NCBI GenBank assembly: GCA_963930645.1
Contig: OZ005652.1
Span: forward strand, 348,960,602 to 349,024,601
DNA: 64,000 nucleotides
Direction of reading: 5' to 3'
Source of the DNA: Salticus scenicus
Taxonomy: Eukaryota > Arthropoda > Arachnida > Araneae > Salticidae
The position numbers were made by a program, and so were the translations under genes. Positions 10,255-20,345 of the stretch are shown here, one piece after another. The notes beneath the pieces were generated by a model. The model did no database searches. It was not told the DNA's origin and was given only the letters and a program-made list of their open reading frames with translations. The first letter of the stretch is position 1. Each line of letters opens with the position of its first letter.

Positions 10255-12632
10255 TTTTCTTTGATATTAATTCGAGTTTTTTCTTTGATATTAATTCAAG
10301 TTACACTTTTTGAGCGTGGTGACCGATAAGAAAACAAATTTTTTTATTTTATTGAATAAATGAGAATATATCCGCAATGAGAATATATCAAAAATATCCG
10401 CAATCGATTTGTAGGTATCGAAAACCTCGATGTACCAAATTTGAATGATCTAACTCTATTTTTTGAGAAAAGGTATTTTAATAGGTCTTTAAAGGCCTGC
10501 AAGTCGAATGGGGATATTCAAGTTTTTTCTTTGATATTAATTCAAGTTACACTTTTTCAGCGTGGTGACCGATAAGAAAACAAATTTTAATAGAGAAAAG
10601 GTATTTAATAGGTTTTAAAGGCCTGCAAGTCGAATGGGGATATTCAAGTTTTTCCTTTGATATTAATAAATAAGATAACAATAATGATAAGAAAACAAAT
10701 TTTAATAGAGAAAAGGTATTTTAATAGGTTTTAAAGGCCTGCAAGTCGAATGGGGATATTCAAGTTTTTTCTTTGATATTAATTCAAGTTACACTTTTCG
10801 AGCGTGGTGACCGATAAGAAAACAAATTTTAATAGAGAAAAGGTATTTAATAGGTTTTAAAGGCCTGCAAGTCGAATGGGGATATTCAAGTTTTTTCTTT
10901 GATATTAATTCAAGTTACACTTTTTGAGCGTGGTGACCGATAAGAAAACAAATTTTAATAGAGAAAAGGTATTTAATAGGTTTTAAAGACCTGCAAATCG
11001 AATGGGGATATTCAAGTTTTTTTCTTTGATATTAATTCAAGTTACACTTTTTGAGCGTGGTGACCGATAAGAAAACAATTTTTTTTCTTTTATTGAATAA
11101 ATGAGAATATATCCGCAATGAGAAATTTTCAAAAATATCCACAATCGATTTGTAGGTATCGAAAACCTCGATGTACCAAATTTCAATGATCTAACTCTAT
11201 TTTTTGAAAAAAGGTATTTTAATAGGTTTTTAAAGGCCTGGAAGTCGAATGGGGATATTCAAGTTTTTTCTTTGATATAATTTCAAGTTACACTTTTTGA
11301 GCGTGGTGACCGATAAGAAAACAAATTTTAATAGAGAAAAGGTATTTAATAGGTTTTAAAGGCCTGCAAGTCGAATGGGGATATTCAAGTTTTTTCTTTG
11401 ATATTAATGAATAAGATAACAATAATAAGAAAACAAATTTTAATAGAGAAAAGGTATTTAATAGGTTTTAAAGGCCTGCAAGTCGAATGGGGCCATTCAA
11501 GTTTTTTCTTTGATATTAATGAATAAGATAACAATAATGATAAGAAAACAAATTTTAATAGAGAAAAGTTATTTTAATAGGTTTTAAAGGCCTGCAAGTC
11601 GAATGGGGATATTCAATTTTTTTCTTTGATATTAATTCAAGTTACACTTTTTGATCGTGGTGACCGATAAGAAAACAAATTTTAATAGAGAAAAGGTATT
11701 TAATAGGTTTTAAAGGTCTGCAAGTCGAATGGGGATATTCAAGTTTTTTCTTTCATATTAATTCAAGTTACACTTTTTGAGCGTGGTGACCGATAAGAAA
11801 ACGAATTTTAATAGAGAAAAGGTATTTAATAGGTTTTAAAGGCCTGCAAGTCGAATGGGGATATTCAAGTTTTTTCTTTGATATTAATTCAAGTTACACT
11901 TTTTGAGCGTGGTGACCGATAAGAAAGCAAATTTTAATAGAGAAAAGGTATTTAATAGGTTTTAAAGGCCTGCAAGTCGAATGGGGACATTCAAGTTTTT
12001 TCTTTGATATTAATTAATAAGATAACAATAATGATAAGATAACAATAATGATAAGAAAACAAATTTTAATAGAGAAAAGGTATTTTAATAGGTTTTAAAG
12101 GCCTGCAAGTCGAATGGGGATATTCAAGTTTTTTCTTTGATATTAATTCAAGTTACACTTTTTGAGCGTGGTGACCGATATAAAACAAATTTTAATAGAG
12201 AAAAGGTATTCAATAGGTTTTAAAGGCCTGCAAGTCGAATGGGGCCATTCAAGTTTTTTCTTTGATATTAATGAATAAGATAACAATAATGATAAGAAAA
12301 CAAATTTTAATAGAGAAAAGGTATTTTAATAGGTTTTAAAGGCCTGCAAGTCGAATGGGGATATTCAATTTTTTTCTTTGATATTAATTCAAGTTACACT
12401 TTTTGATCGTGGTGACCGATAAGAAAACAAATTTTAATAGAGAAAAGGTATTTAATAGGTTTTAAAGGCCTGCAAGTCGAATGGGGATATTCAAGGTTTT
12501 TCTTTGATATTAATGAATAAGATAACAATAATGATAAGATAACAATAATGATAAGAAAACAAATTTTAATAGAGAGAAGGTATTTAATAGGTTTAAAGGC
12601 CTGCAAGTCGAATGGAGATATTCAAGTTTTAT
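10255..12632. repeat. Satellite array, about 126-bp unit, about 17 copies
   Basis: A monomer containing CCTGCAAGTCGAATGGGG, TTCTTTGATATTAATTCAAG and GAGCGTGGTGACCGATAAG repeats with spacings of about 116-127 bp. There are three unit types: a standard one; a shorter one in which the GTGGTGACC segment is replaced by AAGATAACAATAATGAT; and long units near the left end and at about 11080-11230 with extra GAGAATATATCCGCAATGAG and TCGATTTGTAGGTATCGAAA. The types alternate, suggesting higher-order amplification. Short ORFs inside are by-products. Confidence 0.9.
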
Positions 12633-13302
12633 CTGATCTACTTTATACACAAATTTTACGCGTACAGCTATTCACTTTTGTACATAGATAGATGATAGAT
12701 ACCTATACACCTATATACTTTCTCACAAACAGCTGCTTACCTATTCGTCTGAATTCGGAGCAGCTCGTCTCGATCTGTGTGAGCTTCGTACAGCCGAAGT
12801 CTACCGAACTGTGTTAGGTTTTTTTTTTGTTACGGAATTTTTCGATTCGGTCGCCGCGCTCAAAGCCCGCGATAAAAGCTATACAATAGCTTAAAAAAAT
12901 AAAAAAAAAAAGCATAAAAAGTGAATCAATGTTTTGTGTTTCTTATTGCTTATTACTATTGCTTTTTAGTACACCTCTGTATAGTTTGTCCTTTTTTCTT
13001 CCCATTTTAAGCTTTAATTATTTTAAAATCATATTTTAACACAGCTAAAATGTGATCTGTGTTTTATTTGTACAAAGTATATCAAAATTCATAATTCTAC
13101 TAAAAATAAAGTTTAAGAAAAATTGTCTTAAGATGTAGGTATTAAATAAAAATGAAAATCATTTTAGTTCAGAATTGCTATTACAAATAGTTCAGAATTG
13201 CCATTGAATACGCCTTTTTTGGTCGTAGAGAGTAATATTTTTTATTTAAAATCCTAAATGTCAGTTGTCATTTTTATTTTTGTATCTGCTTACCAAATCA
13301 TT
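12633..13302. other. Intronic spacer
   Basis: A moderately GC-rich patch at 12720-12870, then AT-rich DNA. No gene or element boundary recognised. Confidence 0.5.
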
Positions 13303-14352
13303 CAGGGCTTGCACTGACCTTTTGAGAAGTGGGGTCCCAAGACCCCAATCACTATAAAAAATGTTGGTCAAGTTTTCGGAAAATGGAGACACCTTTTTTC
13401 CCCCTCGAAAAAACTTTTTTTTTTTTTTCGAGGGGGGGGGGACGGGACTTGTAACTGCTAATATTTTTCACAGACACAAAAAGATTTTCACAATTCCTTT
13501 TTACATTTTGTAACATTGCATTGAAAAAATAAATAATTAAATAAAAACTTTCTAACTTATTTTTTATCATATGAAATCAGCATTTACCTTTCTTAAACTT
13601 GCATTTGATTCTGTAGTTAAAACAGCGCATTACTAAATTAAATTAATAAAAAGTGCAAAGAAAATTGTTTAATGCAATTGAAAGAGGTTTTAAAGAAGTA
13701 AAAATTATGATTATTCTGACAATAGCAATAGACTTCAAGTAAGTTTAATAAAAATAATCTTGGGAAAAAAAAAAAAATTAAAGAAACTTACATTTAGCAA
13801 GTAAAAAGAAAAAAAGTATAGGACCCATTATCTAGGACCAGCAGAATTGGAAATATTCAGGATTTTGGAATTTTACAGATTTTTGGTTTTTTATTTTCAT
13901 TTTTATTATTATTAATTTTCCTTGAATTATAAAGCACAACTCACTAACAACAGAATATATATAAAGAAAAACTTACCGTTTGTGCATGTTATTTAGCTGA
14001 AGAATCTAAAAATTCTTTTCCTCCCTTTTTTTTTTTTTTTTTTTAATAATAATAATATTAATAATTAATACTTTAGATGCATTATTTAATATTCATTTCA
14101 ACTCTATCATTAAATAAGAGTAATTTGTATTTTAAATTAATATCGTTCAGGATATTTCATACATAAGTTCTCTCTCTCTCTCTCTCTTTTTTTTTCTCTC
14201 TCTTTAAGTAGTGTGGTGGTTTTGTTTCTGAAAAAGTTCCTGAATTCAATACTTGATTACAGGTCCTTGGGACCCGCAATTTCAAAAATTCTGCGTCCCT
14301 TTCATTAAAATTCGGGACAATGGTGCGCTATAGTGCACCAACGCGAGCCCTG
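13303..14352. mobile_element. hAT-like element with CAGGGCTTGC/GCGAGCCCTG ends
   Basis: Starts CAGGGCTTGC and ends GCGAGCCCTG, an imperfect inverted pair in the style of hAT termini. The target duplication is not clean: TCATT is adjacent on the left but offset by two bases on the right. A hairpin with CCCCCTCGAAAAAA arms lies at about 13401-13441, and a (CT)n run at about 14170-14205. No transposase ORF. Confidence 0.55.
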
Positions 14353-14686
14353 GCTCATTACAATATTTTTTAAATATATATGTTCAATTCACATTCGTAA
14401 TAGTTTCACAATAATAGAAAATTGAATTATATATATTATATATATGTATACATTGTCAGTATAAAAATTATATTATTTAAACAAAATTATGTTAAAGTTT
14501 CATTTTGTTACTTAAAGTAACTCATTTTGCATTTAAACCAATGTTATTTAACATGTACGGCTTAAAAAAAAAAAGGAAAAATAAAAAATAAATGCTACAT
14601 AAAAAAAGTAAAACTATTCAGTATTATATAATTCTATAAAGAAACTGTCACTGTAAAATTACTGAAGATAAAACTTTATTTTACAA
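14353..14686. other. AT-rich intronic spacer
   Basis: Nothing recognisable beyond a short TATATA run near 14430-14455. Confidence 0.5.
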
Positions 14687-15014
14687 CAGTCAGATAGCAC
14701 CCTTTCTCCCTTCCCATGTTATCCAATGGGATTTTTGTCGCATCATATTATAAAAATATTTTATTCAAAAATAAACTTTTTCAAATTCTGTTTTTTGAAT
14801 ATTACTCTTTGTCTTTGAACAGGTCGTCATTGAAATAAAATATTGAAATTAATTTTTTCAAAAATTACTAAGCTAAAAGGCGACCCATTCAAAGAGTAAT
14901 AATCCAAAAACAGAATTAGAAAAATTTCATTTTTGAATGAGATATTTTTATAAAACGAAGCAACGAAAATTCCATTGGATAACATGGGAAAGGAGAAAGG
15001 GAGCTATCTGACTG
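14687..15014. mobile_element. MITE with inverted repeats over 100 bp
   Basis: CAGTCAGATAGC at the left is inverted at the right (GCTATCTGACTG). The arms continue through CATGTTATCCAATGG/CCATTGGATAACATG and AATTCTGTTTTTTG-type sequence towards the centre. A TA follows the right end; the left flank is AA, so one copy of the expected TA may have mutated. Non-coding. Confidence 0.7.
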
Positions 15015-15159
15015 TATGCAGCTTTAATTTAAAAAAAAATATTTTATCGAAACATTTAATAATAATAAAATAATATTAAAAAAAATTACATTCTATAATT
15101 GCTTATATTTTCAGAAGTTTTTTATTAAACACTAAGAAAATTTGCAAAAAAACTCTTCT

Positions 15160-15505
15160 AGTAGATATCAGTTCGGCTTTGATGATCTTTGTTAAACACA
15201 TGTTGAAGCTCGCATGTTATTGGCCAGTAAATATCAACACTTTGAAATAGACCAATATATATCAATGAACCAATAGCCAAGGTACATCTGCATATAAATT
15301 TATATGCAGTTATCTGCAGTAGTTCCTGAGATACGTCACCACAAAAGTTTTGTCACACACGCACACAGGCAGACACATATTTTCTAAGAATTGTCAAATC
15401 GTGTTCTTTAGCTCTTAAAACGTTTAAATCCATCTAAAAACAGAAGTTGAAAATTTTTATGATTGCAATACTTTCTTCTATTGAACGCAGAAGAAAGTAA
15501 AAAGC
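15160..15505 (+). repeat. Hairpin-terminated repeat module
   Basis: Order: TGCATATAAATTTATATGCAG monomer, GTTCCTGAGATA, (CA)-rich stretch, CAGGCAGACAC, AAAACGTTTAAATCC, GAAAATTTTTATGA, then hairpin ACTTTCTTCTAT/GAAGAAAGT ending near 15500. Same order as the module at 25830-26616. Confidence 0.65.
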
Positions 15506-15682
15506 AATATAAAATAAACACATTTAGGAAACGTATTCCATCGAGGCAGATAATAATAATATTCTTCATAATCTTCTCTAGAACAAATAAACAATGCATG
15601 AAAATTGCAACTTGAGGAAGATAATTTGCTGATCATGGGAATTTAAAGTGATTGTGGGAAAGCAGATATTTAATTGCGATTC

Positions 15683-16117
15683 CAGGGGTCGATCCAGGCA
15701 AAATTTAGGTCCCTTTTGTGGCCCCTTCACAAAATTCCCCATAGTAAAAAGGGACCCTTCACAAAATTCAAATTCATAAAAAGGGACCCTTCACAAAATT
15801 CAAATCCATGAAAAGGGACCCTTCACAAAATTCAAATTCATAAAATGAGTCCCTTCACAAGATTTTTTTTTTTAAATGATCCTTTTATTAAATGTTTTCA
15901 GTATTATTTTTAATTAATGCCTTAATTTGGCTCAACGAAACTATTAACTTGATATTAAACATTACATAAAGTGATTGTAAAAACAAAAAATTTTACACAA
16001 TGTTTTACTTTTTCACAAAAATATTTTATATTTCACAAAAATAAATAAAAATTTCACAAAAATATTTTGTTTTTCACAAAAAAGGGACCCAAAAATTAAA
16101 ACCTGGATCGACCCCTG
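15683..16117 (-). mobile_element. Non-autonomous TIR element, CAGGGG ends, 5-bp TSD (copy 2)
   Basis: Reverse-orientation copy of the element at 3626-4104, with the same CAGGGGTCGATCCAGG ends and internal TTTTGTGAAGGGTCCC-type minisatellite. Flanked by GATTC on both sides (15678-15682 and 16118-16122), so the 5-bp duplication is reproducible in two independent insertions. Confidence 0.85.
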
Positions 16118-16294
16118 GATTCATATATCCGTGCTACCCAAATTATTATAGTAAATAAACATTCACATCGAACAAAAGCAGTAAATAAAGATACATTTTT
16201 TTTATTTATTTTATTTTATTACTTTTTTTGGTTGATTTCTTTAGAAATCGACCTATTGCAATCACTTCATTTATCTATCTATCTATCTATAATG

Positions 16295-16523
16295 AAAATT
16301 TTGTCATCACGATAACTCCCGAAATAATACTCGAAATGGAACCAAATTTGGACAGTAAACTGATCTTATAAATATCTTGGATGAGTTCGTTAACCAAGTT
16401 GCTCCGACTTTTTTTTTTCAAGTGGCAGCCACTTGAAAATTTCAAACCGACATTGTAAAAAGCATATTTAAAGCAAGATTTGCTTGAATTTTGTTGTAAA
16501 TACAGGCCACATAAGGGTCTCAA
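16295..16523 (+). repeat. First monomer of the Helentron-like array, interrupted
   Basis: Matches the units at 20430 onward (CACGATAACTCCCGAAATAA, CCACATAAGGGTCTCAATGA). The downstream half of this monomer resumes at 20346, so the 3.8-kb transposon split a single repeat unit. Confidence 0.75.
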
Positions 16524-16551
16524 TGAAGGGCTAAACCACAGTAAATCGTTT

Positions 16552-16945
16552 TGTTGCAGAGGGGACATTTCAGTACTTATTTAATCTCAATTCTTAGAAA
16601 TATTAATATTTTTTTAAGTTCGATTTTTTTAATAAATCCATAACAAGTGATAATAATAATTCTACATCAAAACTGAAAAAAAGATTAAAGGAAAATATAG
16701 AATAATTTTTTTTTTAAATGTTGCGGAGGGGACAGGAGAATGTTACAATTGGAAAAATTTCATTTATTATGATTGTCGCTCCTCTATTTAATTAACTACA
16801 ACAATAGAAGTACTTGTAAGTTAGAATACTATGATTTGGCTTTAGTAATATAAAATATAAAAGCGCAGTTTAGAAAAGATCCTTCTGAAAAAAAAATTTA
16901 AAAAATTAAACATCATGTTGCGGAGGGGACTGTTTTGGAGGGGAC
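16552..16945 (+). repeat. Subterminal GGAGGGGAC repeats, downstream side of transposase
   Basis: GTTGCAGAGGGGAC (16553-16566), TTGCGGAGGGGAC (16721-16733), TTGCGGAGGGGAC (16918-16930) and TTTTGGAGGGGAC (16933-16945), all in the same orientation. Probable transposase-binding sites (inference). Confidence 0.7.
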
Positions 16946-17328
16946 ATCATGGAATGTATTTAAATTTAGCAACTTTTTTGGTATTAAGTATCTTTTTAGA
17001 AGTTGGTTACAATTTCTACTAAAAGATAAAACAATTTTTACGATTATTATAAATGTGTATAACACAGGAAAAGTCTTGAACGTATTAGAACGCCAAAGGG
17101 AATAATGAAATTGCAATTTCAGAAGTTCTGTAGGCGTTCTGTATGTTGAAGAATTTTCCTGTTTTTACTTATCCAGTGCCAAGTCTCCTTTTAATTGTCA
17201 TTATTGCATATATTCAATTAATTTTCAATGACTAATTTCTGTAAATACAAAAAAAAAAAAAAATTTTTTTACACGATTATTTCTTACATTTAGTAATTAC
17301 ATTAATAACAAAATAGGAATTAGTAAAA

Positions 17329-19482
17329 TCAAGCATATATTTCATCAAGGGCTTCACTAAATGTATAACTGAATCGTCGCTCATCAAATAATGGTTCAGG
17401 CAACAAAGATTTGATTTGAAAAAATAAAACCCAACTTCTGTCTTCTTTTTCAGGAAAAAAAAATGTTTTGTTAGTTTTATCATATTTTCGTAAAAATAAA
17501 ACCTCAGCATTTTCCTCCTCAGTTGAGCAGATTTGCGCAACAAAAAGTCTGTTTGGTACTTTAGAATTTGCAGAATAAATTTCTACGGTTACAAAATTCC
17601 CAACAACTGGTTTTTGTACGTGTTCTGAATCATCTGATTTTGTACTTTTTATATTTTTTTCATGCATATATACATTATGAATTGTATAAAATGTTTCAGC
17701 TACATCATTACTTAATGTAAAGGGAGAATTCTGAGCAGTTTTAAGTTGAAATGATGAATAGGGTTTTACATAATGCAATTTTTGAGTTCCAGCAATTGGC
17801 TTAGTCATTTTCCCCCAACGTGTTTTGAGGACTTTCCTCCTCTCATCATTTTCTTGAGCAGACACAAACAAAATGTTTATTGTGTCATTTAAACTTTTTG
17901 AAAGTTCAAAAAACTCCTTTGCAGTATTAATAACAGCTTTGTTTTGAAGAACTTTCATCCAAGCTTTACGTTTTACAGATGCACCAATGCCATCAGCTGG
18001 CCCTTTACCGTGTGCTGTTTCAAAAAAGGACCAATCTGATTTAAATCCAAAATCATCTTTATGATTAAGCAAGTTTCCTAAATTGTATCTGTTTTTAAAT
18101 TGGCTTCCAGCCCCGTCACTCCAGTAGTGAGCATATTTTATAGGAAAAAGTAGCTTCTTTTGTAAATCATTGAAAATTGCACGATTTGCATTAAAAATGA
18201 AGCCCTTATCATGCTGTAAATCATCAGAAACCACTGCGTAGCTTTTATGATTCAGTACATCATCATTTTTAAAATAGACAACTGCTGTAAAGATTGTAAC
18301 TTGTTCAGCATGCCAATGTGCACTCATCACTTCTTTCTGCTGCCTAATAGAATAATTTTCGGCAAAATCTTCAATAATTATAACTGCATCATCTGACAAG
18401 TTATCTTTTAAGTACTGCAACTGTTCTTGTTGTGTTTTAATATTATAAACATGGCGAGCAAATGGTGTAAACTGCAGCTTAAGTGCTTCTAATCCTTCAG
18501 CAACTGAGCTTGTTACAGGAAGCTTCTTGACATTACCATCAACGTTAACCCACTGATGATAAGTAACATTATCATCAAAATGGTTAAAATGATTTTCAAT
18601 TTTCTCAACGCCACATTCAGAGCACTGACGATCAATACAGAGTTCTGTACGTTTGTCTTCTTCACATAACGTTAAATTGCATAACTCTTTTACTCCTGGA
18701 ACCTGTTGCACACAAAGCTTGTTTTGAAAACCATGAAGAATTAACTCTATATTTTCATGGTAAATGCAATAACATACTTCTTGGTCTTTCTGTGAAGCAA
18801 GTAGTACATGTTTTGGTCTTAGCATTCGGAATTTAGTTATACCAACACATTGTGTACTGTAAAATGTGCAGTACAAAGAATAAGCTTCATTTAAAGACAT
18901 TTGTAAGACTCTTTTTTGCTTTCTTTCTTTAAATCCTCCATTACGTATCAAGATGGAATCTTTTATCCTAGGTAACATTCGACTGATATCATCGCGTTCA
19001 AAGAATGATATAACATTTTCGACATTTTTTTCGGAAATGGCATCTGAGCGTTTCTTTCTTTCTTGAAGTATATTACGTCTTCTGACAGAAGAACACTGTG
19101 ATATAAGCTCTATTTGTCTGTGTGGAGTTAAATTATCAACAATTTTTCTAAGTATAGAAATCTTCTTTGGTGACTCCTTTGGTAGATTTTTATTTGCTCT
19201 AGAGAATGCTTTTCCTAAAGCAGAAGAATTCTTGTAACCAGGTGATGGTTTTTCTGGAGTTACATTGATGGATTTTTTGTTTGCCCTCCACTTAGCTTTT
19301 CTTTTTCTTTCCCTTTCTTTTCTCTTTCTTTCTTCTGCTGTAGTTTTCACTGCCTTTTTCATTTTAGCAGCTCTCTGTTTCCATCTCACTCTTTCCTTCT
19401 CCTTCTGTTTTTCATGTAAAGTTGCATCTGACTTCAACCTCTCTCTGTACTCTCTTGATCTTTGTGTGGCTGTTTTTGCCAT
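17329..19482 (-). CDS. Transposase, 717 aa, intact (Sola/Kolobok-like)
   Basis: An uninterrupted 717-residue ORF, ATG at 19482 and TGA at 17329, filling most of a TSD-flanked transposon. Residues 1-70 are extremely basic and helical (Arg/Lys/Glu-rich), likely nuclear targeting or DNA contact. A Cys/His-rich middle part (C237, C239, H242, C268, C273, C282, C287, C290) could bind zinc. The likely catalytic core has an acidic residue in IIIEDFAENYS (D372), SAHWHAEQ (H389, H391), YWSDGAGSQFKN (D456) and FFETAHGKGPADGIG (E488, H491, D497), followed by VKRKAW. These blocks match a family of large uncharacterised arthropod and cnidarian proteins that I recognise by motif, not by search. Function as the element's DDE/D transposase is inferred from context. 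It lies antisense to Cbl within intron 1 and shows no disabling mutation. Confidence 0.82.
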   Translation of the reverse strand: MAKTATQRSREYRERLKSDATLHEKQKEKERVRWKQRAAKMKKAVKTTAEERKRKERERKRKAKWRANKKSINVTPEKPSPGYKNSSALGKAFSRANKNLPKESPKKISILRKIVDNLTPHRQIELISQCSSVRRRNILQERKKRSDAISEKNVENVISFFERDDISRMLPRIKDSILIRNGGFKERKQKRVLQMSLNEAYSLYCTFYSTQCVGITKFRMLRPKHVLLASQKDQEVCYCIYHENIELILHGFQNKLCVQQVPGVKELCNLTLCEEDKRTELCIDRQCSECGVEKIENHFNHFDDNVTYHQWVNVDGNVKKLPVTSSVAEGLEALKLQFTPFARHVYNIKTQQEQLQYLKDNLSDDAVIIIEDFAENYSIRQQKEVMSAHWHAEQVTIFTAVVYFKNDDVLNHKSYAVVSDDLQHDKGFIFNANRAIFNDLQKKLLFPIKYAHYWSDGAGSQFKNRYNLGNLLNHKDDFGFKSDWSFFETAHGKGPADGIGASVKRKAWMKVLQNKAVINTAKEFFELSKSLNDTINILFVSAQENDERRKVLKTRWGKMTKPIAGTQKLHYVKPYSSFQLKTAQNSPFTLSNDVAETFYTIHNVYMHEKNIKSTKSDDSEHVQKPVVGNFVTVEIYSANSKVPNRLFVAQICSTEEENAEVLFLRKYDKTNKTFFFPEKEDRSWVLFFQIKSLLPEPLFDERRFSYTFSEALDEIYA

Positions 19483-19796
19483 ATTTTTTAGAAACTAATT
19501 AAATAAATATGATTCTACTTTTATTTTTTCTAACTATTTAAAACAACACTTAAAAATTAAGTATTTTAACACCAAATTAAAATTTATATATTAGACATAG
19601 ATAAACTGATAAGCACATGGTCAAAACAATTTGCAGCACAGTCTAAATTATGGGGTTTACACATGTAAATAAAGGAGCAATATGTACACTAGTAGTGCCA
19701 TCTAGTATTAAAAATATCAGTTAACAACTCTAGAAGAAATTCATTGTTGATTAAATGTAAACAGTAATTATAAATGGAATGAAAAATCAAAATTTT

Positions 19797-20165
19797 GTCC
19801 CCTCCGCAACAAAAATGTCCCCTCCAAAACAATTTTAATTTTCTTTTTAAATACTTTTAAATTATTAAATTTGAAAAGAATTAAGAATTTATATATGATA
19901 TTATGTTAGTACTTGACAAGTTTACAGTCAAATGCCTTTTAAATTGTACTCACACTGAAAAAAATATCTTTAAAAATGTTTCGGAGGGGACAACTAAAAT
20001 TTTCTATTAGCCTAAATTTATTAATTATATATATTTTTTTTCAATTAAAAGCTTAATATAGCTTATTACATCAGAAATAAAGGATTTAAGCATTATTTGT
20101 TAAAAGAAATGCATGAAAATTCCTTCTGCTTTAAATAATATTTTGTAATAGGTCCCCTCCGCAAC
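19797..20165 (-). repeat. Subterminal GGAGGGGAC repeats, upstream side of transposase
   Basis: GTCCCCTCCGCAAC (19797-19810), GTCCCCTCCAAAAC (19817-19830) and GTCCCCTCCGCAAC (20152-20165) are inverted relative to the copies at the other end; GTTTCGGAGGGGAC (19978-19991) has the opposite orientation. The 19797-20165 region probably also contains the transposase promoter. Confidence 0.7.
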
Positions 20166-20345
20166 GCATTTTCCCACTAAACATAATTTTAATTAAAATA
20201 TTCTTATATTAAAATATAAATTAATTGCTTCAATTGACATTTTTCAGAAACTTCATTATCTGTACATTTAAAAAATATGAAGTTTTATCAGTTTCAAATA
20301 ATTTTATTTTTTGGTAGCTTGGGACCAATTACCATGGTTTGGCCC

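Larger units (their letters stand above)
16528..20345 (-). mobile_element. Complete DNA transposon, 3818 bp, 4-bp TSD, Sola/Kolobok-like
   Basis: Terminal repeats GGGCTAAACCACAGTAA and (right, reverse complement) GGGCCAAACCATGGTAA bracket one long minus-strand ORF. TGAA is duplicated at 16524-16527 and 20346-20349. Removing the element and one TGAA restores a normal monomer of the surrounding array (CAATGAAGTTTATT), which proves the boundaries. Six or more copies of GTTGCGGAGGGGAC in both orientations lie between ORF and ends. A 4-bp duplication fits Sola or Kolobok superfamilies; TGAA is not the TTAA expected of Kolobok, so Sola-like is preferred but unproven. Confidence 0.88.

Noticed and set aside
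12394..12606. Short minus-strand ORF in the satellite
   Set aside because: Entirely composed of the 126-bp satellite units; repeats give a periodic peptide with no domain.
13303..14352. 8-bp hAT target duplication at the CAGGGCTTGC element
   Set aside because: TCATT is adjacent on one side but offset on the other, so the duplication is not claimed.
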